A stretch of 64,000 nt of DNA from Rahnella sikkimica (lineage in GTDB: Bacteria > Pseudomonadota > Gammaproteobacteria > Enterobacterales > Enterobacteriaceae), in NCBI RefSeq assembly GCF_002951615.1, contig NZ_CP019062.1, positions 3,286,001 to 3,350,000 of the forward strand, written 5' to 3'. The first letter of the stretch is position 1; every line of letters begins with the position of its first letter. Shown piece by piece: positions 60,836 to 64,000 of the stretch. A program made the translations under genes and the position numbers. Under the pieces are notes generated by a model. The model was not told the DNA's origin and ran no database searches. It worked only from the letters and a program-made list of their open reading frames with translations.

Positions 60836-63169
60836 ATGAATGATCAACTGAGCCGCATTATCGCAAGTGAATTGCAGGTTCGCCCGGAGCAGGTTGCTTC
60901 CGTGGTGCGTCTGCTGGATGAAGGTAATACCGTGCCCTTTATTGCGCGGTATCGTAAGGAAGTCACCGGTGGGTTGGATGATACCCAGTTGCGTCAGTTA
61001 GACACACGTCTGGGCTATTTGCGTGAGCTGGAAGACCGCCGCCAGACCATCCTCAAATCCATCGAGGATCAGGGCAAACTGAGCGACGATCTGGCTAAAG
61101 CCATTAACACCACGCTGAGCAAAACCGAGCTGGAAGACCTTTATCTGCCGTTTAAACCCAAGCGCCGTACGCGCGGGCAGATTGCGATTGAAGCAGGCCT
61201 TGAGCCGCTGGCCGATCTGCTGTGGAATGAACCGCAGAACGAGCCGGAAACCACCGCCGCTAAATTTGTCGATGCCGAAAAAGGCGTCGCCGATACCAAA
61301 GCCGCGCTCGATGGCGCACGCTACATTCTGATGGAACGCTTCGCCGAAGATGCGTCGCTGCTGGCGAAAGTCCGTGATTATCTCTGGAAAAATGCCCATC
61401 TGACCTCCCGTATGGTCGAGGGCAAAGAGCAGGAAGGCGCGAAATTCCGCGATTATTTCGATCACCATGAACCGATTTCTCAGGTGCCTTCTCACCGCGC
61501 GCTGGCGATGTTCCGCGGCCGTAACGAAGGCGTGCTGCAACTGGCGCTGAATGCCGATCCGCAACACGATGAACCGCCAAAAGAAAGCTACGCCGAACAG
61601 CTGATTATCGACCATCTGGGCCTGCGTCTGAACAACGCCCCGGCCGACGTCTGGCGTCGCGCGGTGGTGAACTGGACGTGGCGCATCAAAGTGCTGCTGC
61701 ACCTCGAAACCGAGCTGATGGGCACCGTGCGTGAACGTGCCGAAGACGAAGCGATTAACGTTTTTGCCCGCAACATGCACGATTTGCTGATGGCCGCACC
61801 GGCCGGAATGCGCGCTACCATGGGCCTCGATCCGGGTCTGCGCACCGGCGTAAAAGTCGCCGTTGTGGATAACACCGGCAAACTGGTGGATATCGACACA
61901 GTTTATCCCCATACCGGTCAGGCGGCGAAAGCGGCACAACAGGTTGCCGCGCTGTGCATCAAACATAACGTTGAGCTCGTGGCGATCGGCAACGGCACCG
62001 CTTCCCGCGAGACCGAACGTTTCTTCCTTGATCTGCAAAAACAATTCCCGAAAGTGATTGCGCAGAAAGTGATCGTCAGCGAGGCGGGCGCGTCCGTCTA
62101 TTCCGCTTCCGAACTGGCCGCGCTGGAATTCCCGGATCTGGACGTGTCGATTCGCGGCGCAGTGTCCATTGCCCGCCGTTTGCAGGATCCGCTGGCCGAG
62201 CTGGTGAAAATCGACCCGAAATCCATCGGTGTCGGCCAGTACCAGCACGACGTCAGCCAGAGTTTGCTGGCGAAGAAACTCGACACCGTGGTCGAAGACT
62301 GCGTGAACGCAGTGGGTGTGGATCTGAACACCGCATCGGTTCCGCTGCTGACCCGCGTCGCAGGCCTGAGCCGTATGATGGCGCAGAATATTGTGAACTG
62401 GCGCGACGAAAACGGGCAGTTCCGCAACCGCGAACAACTCCTGAAAGTCAGCCGTCTGGGGCCAAAAGCCTTTGAACAGTGCGCGGGCTTCCTGCGTATC
62501 AATCACGGCGATAACCCGCTCGATGCCTCAACGGTTCACCCGGAAACCTATCCGGTTGTCGAACGCATTCTGGCCGCCACGCAACTGGCGCTGAAAGAGC
62601 TGATGGGCGATTCCAATGCGCTGCGCGGCCTGAAAGTCAGCGAATTCACTGACGACAAATTCGGTGTGCCGACGGTTACCGACATCATCAAAGAGCTGGA
62701 AAAACCGGGGCACGATCCGCGTCCTGAGTTCAAAACCGCGACCTTTGCGGATGGTGTGGAAACCATGAATGACCTGATGCCGGGCATGATCCTCGAAGGT
62801 TCGGTCACCAACGTCACCAACTTCGGTGCGTTCGTGGATATCGGCGTTCATCAGGACGGGCTGGTGCACATTTCTTCTCTGGCGAACAAATTCGTCGAAG
62901 ATCCGCACACCGTGGTGAAAGCCGGCGATATCGTGAAAGTCAAAGTGATGGAAGTCGATTTGCAGCGCAAACGTATTGCCCTGACCATGCGTCTGGACGA
63001 ACAACCGGGTGAAGCCCCGGCTCGGCGTTCCTCTGCACCGGCGTCCGGCAATAACCGCGATGCGCAAAAACGTCCTGCGACCAGCAAACCGGCAGGCCGC
63101 AATGCGGCTCCGGCCGGGAATAATGCGATGGCCGATGCCCTCGCTGCCGCAATGGGTAAAAAACGCTAA
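60836..63169 (+). CDS. tex: Tex, RNA-binding transcription accessory protein
   Basis: 777 aa, the YhgF/Tex family related to eukaryotic Spt6. An N-terminal helical domain ([15 protein letters not shown]), an RNase H-like YqgF fold ([16 protein letters not shown]), helix-hairpin-helix repeats ([21 protein letters not shown]), and a C-terminal S1 RNA-binding domain (about 650-720, [26 protein letters not shown]) with a basic Ala/Pro-rich tail. It sits between greB and feoA as in E. coli. Confidence 0.96.
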   Translation: MNDQLSRIIASELQVRPEQVASVVRLLDEGNTVPFIARYRKEVTGGLDDTQLRQLDTRLGYLRELEDRRQTILKSIEDQGKLSDDLAKAINTTLSKTELEDLYLPFKPKRRTRGQIAIEAGLEPLADLLWNEPQNEPETTAAKFVDAEKGVADTKAALDGARYILMERFAEDASLLAKVRDYLWKNAHLTSRMVEGKEQEGAKFRDYFDHHEPISQVPSHRALAMFRGRNEGVLQLALNADPQHDEPPKESYAEQLIIDHLGLRLNNAPADVWRRAVVNWTWRIKVLLHLETELMGTVRERAEDEAINVFARNMHDLLMAAPAGMRATMGLDPGLRTGVKVAVVDNTGKLVDIDTVYPHTGQAAKAAQQVAALCIKHNVELVAIGNGTASRETERFFLDLQKQFPKVIAQKVIVSEAGASVYSASELAALEFPDLDVSIRGAVSIARRLQDPLAELVKIDPKSIGVGQYQHDVSQSLLAKKLDTVVEDCVNAVGVDLNTASVPLLTRVAGLSRMMAQNIVNWRDENGQFRNREQLLKVSRLGPKAFEQCAGFLRINHGDNPLDASTVHPETYPVVERILAATQLALKELMGDSNALRGLKVSEFTDDKFGVPTVTDIIKELEKPGHDPRPEFKTATFADGVETMNDLMPGMILEGSVTNVTNFGAFVDIGVHQDGLVHISSLANKFVEDPHTVVKAGDIVKVKVMEVDLQRKRIALTMRLDEQPGEAPARRSSAPASGNNRDAQKRPATSKPAGRNAAPAGNNAMADALAAAMGKKR

Positions 63170-63194
63170 TTTTTTCGTTTTCACCTTTCAAACG

Positions 63195-63223
63195 AAAGCC
63201 GCTGATAATCAGCGGCTTTTTTT
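63195..63223 (+). terminator. Intrinsic terminator after tex
   Basis: AAAGCCGCTGA, TAA, TCAGCGGCTTT plus further T; 26 bp after the stop codon. Confidence 0.92.
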
Positions 63224-63272
63224 ATGTACTTTTTTTCGACACTTTTTAAACACAGTCCTAATGAATCAATCA

Positions 63273-63286
63273 CTGAGGTAAATCAA
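63273..63286 (+). promoter_or_regulatory. Candidate FNR site upstream of feoA
   Basis: CTGAG-GTAA-ATCAA: one perfect and one 3-of-5 half site. If it acts at -41.5, transcription would start near 63321, with TAGCAT (63309-63314) as -10. Anaerobic induction of feo is known in E. coli. Confidence 0.45.
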
Positions 63287-63334
63287 TAAAACAGGTACCC
63301 CACAGGCATAGCATAGTCCCGCGGTGGAGATACC

Positions 63335-63372
63335 CGTGAAGAGGTTTACCTCTTTTCTTTTGTCTCTTCACG
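63335..63372 (+). promoter_or_regulatory. Two mutually exclusive stems in the feo leader
   Basis: CGTGAAGAG (63335-63343) can pair with CTCTTCACG (63364-63372). Alternatively AAGAGG (63339-63344) pairs with CCTCTT (63349-63354), which is followed by TTCTTTTG and resembles a small terminator. The two share bases, as in an attenuator. Confidence 0.35.
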
Positions 63373-63378
63373 CGTACT

Positions 63379-63397
63379 AATTATGATAACTATTTTC
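63379..63397 (+). promoter_or_regulatory. Candidate Fur box upstream of feoA
   Basis: AATTATGATAACTATTTTC matches 14 of 19 positions of GATAATGATAATCATTATC. It lies about 200 bp before feoA. Iron repression of feoAB is expected. Confidence 0.6.
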
Positions 63398-63594
63398 GTT
63401 TGTACTTCTTTGCGTATTCAATACGCCGTCAGTTTCAGGCTGATAACTTCGCACCAGGGACAATTTCTGAGCAATACTTTTTGCCACACTAATCGCAGTT
63501 AAGTGGGAACACCGGGCAAGAAAGCGCGGCACTGCAGGACTTTTACTCTCCTGCCGCCGTCTCCCTATTTACCGGATCGCTTCGCGAGGAAACT

Positions 63595-63819
63595 ATGCAA
63601 CTTAAATCAAAATGTGCTTATAAAATCACCGGCTTTTCCCATGAGATTAGCCCGGCCTACCGCCAGAAACTGCTCTCACTGGGCATGCTGCCGGGATCAT
63701 TCTTCAATATCATCCGCGTCGCACCGATGGGTGACCCGGTACAAATCGAAACCCGCCGCACCAGCCTTGTGGTCAGAAAGAAAGACCTCGACCTGCTCAT
63801 GCTAGAGATGATGGCCTGA
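63595..63819 (+). CDS. feoA: Ferrous iron transport protein A
   Basis: 74-aa SH3-like cytosolic protein needed for FeoB-dependent Fe(II) uptake. The family pattern is [23 protein letters not shown] and [28 protein letters not shown] precedes the ATG. feoB follows after 96 bp. Confidence 0.96.
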   Translation: MQLKSKCAYKITGFSHEISPAYRQKLLSLGMLPGSFFNIIRVAPMGDPVQIETRRTSLVVRKKDLDLLMLEMMA

Positions 63820-63915
63820 TCTTCAGCATCATGCCGCGTAGTCATGTTGACCTTTTTTTGGGCGGGCCGCTTTGACTCCCCGCGTTTTCCCTTTCTCACA
63901 CGTAGACCTTAACGT

Positions 63916-64000
63916 ATGAAACCATTAACTATCGGCCTGATTGGTAACCCCAACTCAGGTAAAACGACGCTTTTTAATCAGCTGACCGGTTCCCGCCAGC
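63916..64000 (+). CDS. feoB: Ferrous iron transporter B (3' part outside the window)
   Basis: Only the first 28 codons are present: MKPLTIGLIGNPNSGKTTLF, with the G1 motif (GNPNSGKT) of the N-terminal G domain of FeoB, the Fe(II) permease. Confidence 0.95.
   Translation, partial: MKPLTIGLIGNPNSGKTTLFNQLTGSRQ

Noticed and set aside
60998..62506. 502-codon minus-strand open frame inside tex
   Set aside because: tex is fully supported by its domains on the plus strand; the antisense frame shows no family resemblance.

Overview
The window is chromosomal DNA from a member of the Enterobacterales. Most of it follows the gene order of the 74-76 min region of E. coli K-12: yhfK, argD, pabA, ppiA, nirB-nirD-cysG, then trpS-gph-rpe-dam-damX-aroB-aroK-hofQ..M, mrcA, nudE, igaA, yrfG, hslR-hslO, pckA, envZ-ompR, greB, tex, feoA-feoB. 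The protein sequences and the set of accessory genes suggest a plant- or soil-associated Yersiniaceae species (Rahnella-like). That genus guess comes from general resemblance only and was not tested. yhfK is cut at the left edge and feoB at the right edge.

Region by region. 1-4700: yhfK end, a 633-bp palindromic repeat, argD with three ArgR boxes, and pabA. 4700-12520: an accessory block where E. coli has fic/yhfG. It holds a secreted DUF4432 aldose-epimerase-like protein, the HerA-like ATPase YjgR, and a small sugar locus made of a GPH symporter, a GH91 enzyme and a LacI-type regulator. The GH91 protein has no signal peptide, so the best reading is import and intracellular cleavage of difructose anhydride III or a related inulin-derived disaccharide. 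The regulator locus carries two near-identical 28-bp operators and a decayed second GH91 gene. 12520-19090: ppiA, codA (without codB), and the anaerobic nitrite reductase operon nirBD-cysG with a textbook NarL/FNR promoter but no nirC. 19090-22300: a pair made of a Gly-Thr-repeat lipoprotein and a TpsB (FhaC/ShlB) outer-membrane transporter. 22300-32420: the dam superoperon and the hof (PilMNOPQ-like) DNA-uptake genes, with hofO and hofP fused into one gene.

32500-43150: mrcA, nudE, igaA, yrfG, hslRO, pckA, then a FitAB/VapBC-type pair whose PIN toxin has lost most catalytic acidic residues. 43150-43730: a second copy of the palindromic repeat. 43735-45812: envZ-ompR. 45813-59981: a second accessory block inserted between ompR and greB. 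It holds a four-gene chaperone-usher fimbrial operon (lower GC) and the pbpC-yfhM pair, with an unusually long (2005 aa) alpha-2-macroglobulin. 59982-64000: greB, tex and the start of the ferrous iron operon feoAB, with candidate FNR and Fur sites.

No tRNA, rRNA, CRISPR array, intact insertion sequence or prophage was seen. The points most worth attention are the long palindromic repeat family at convergent gene ends, the GH91 sugar locus with its operators and relic, the lipoprotein/TpsB pair, the degenerate PIN toxin and the HofO-HofP fusion.
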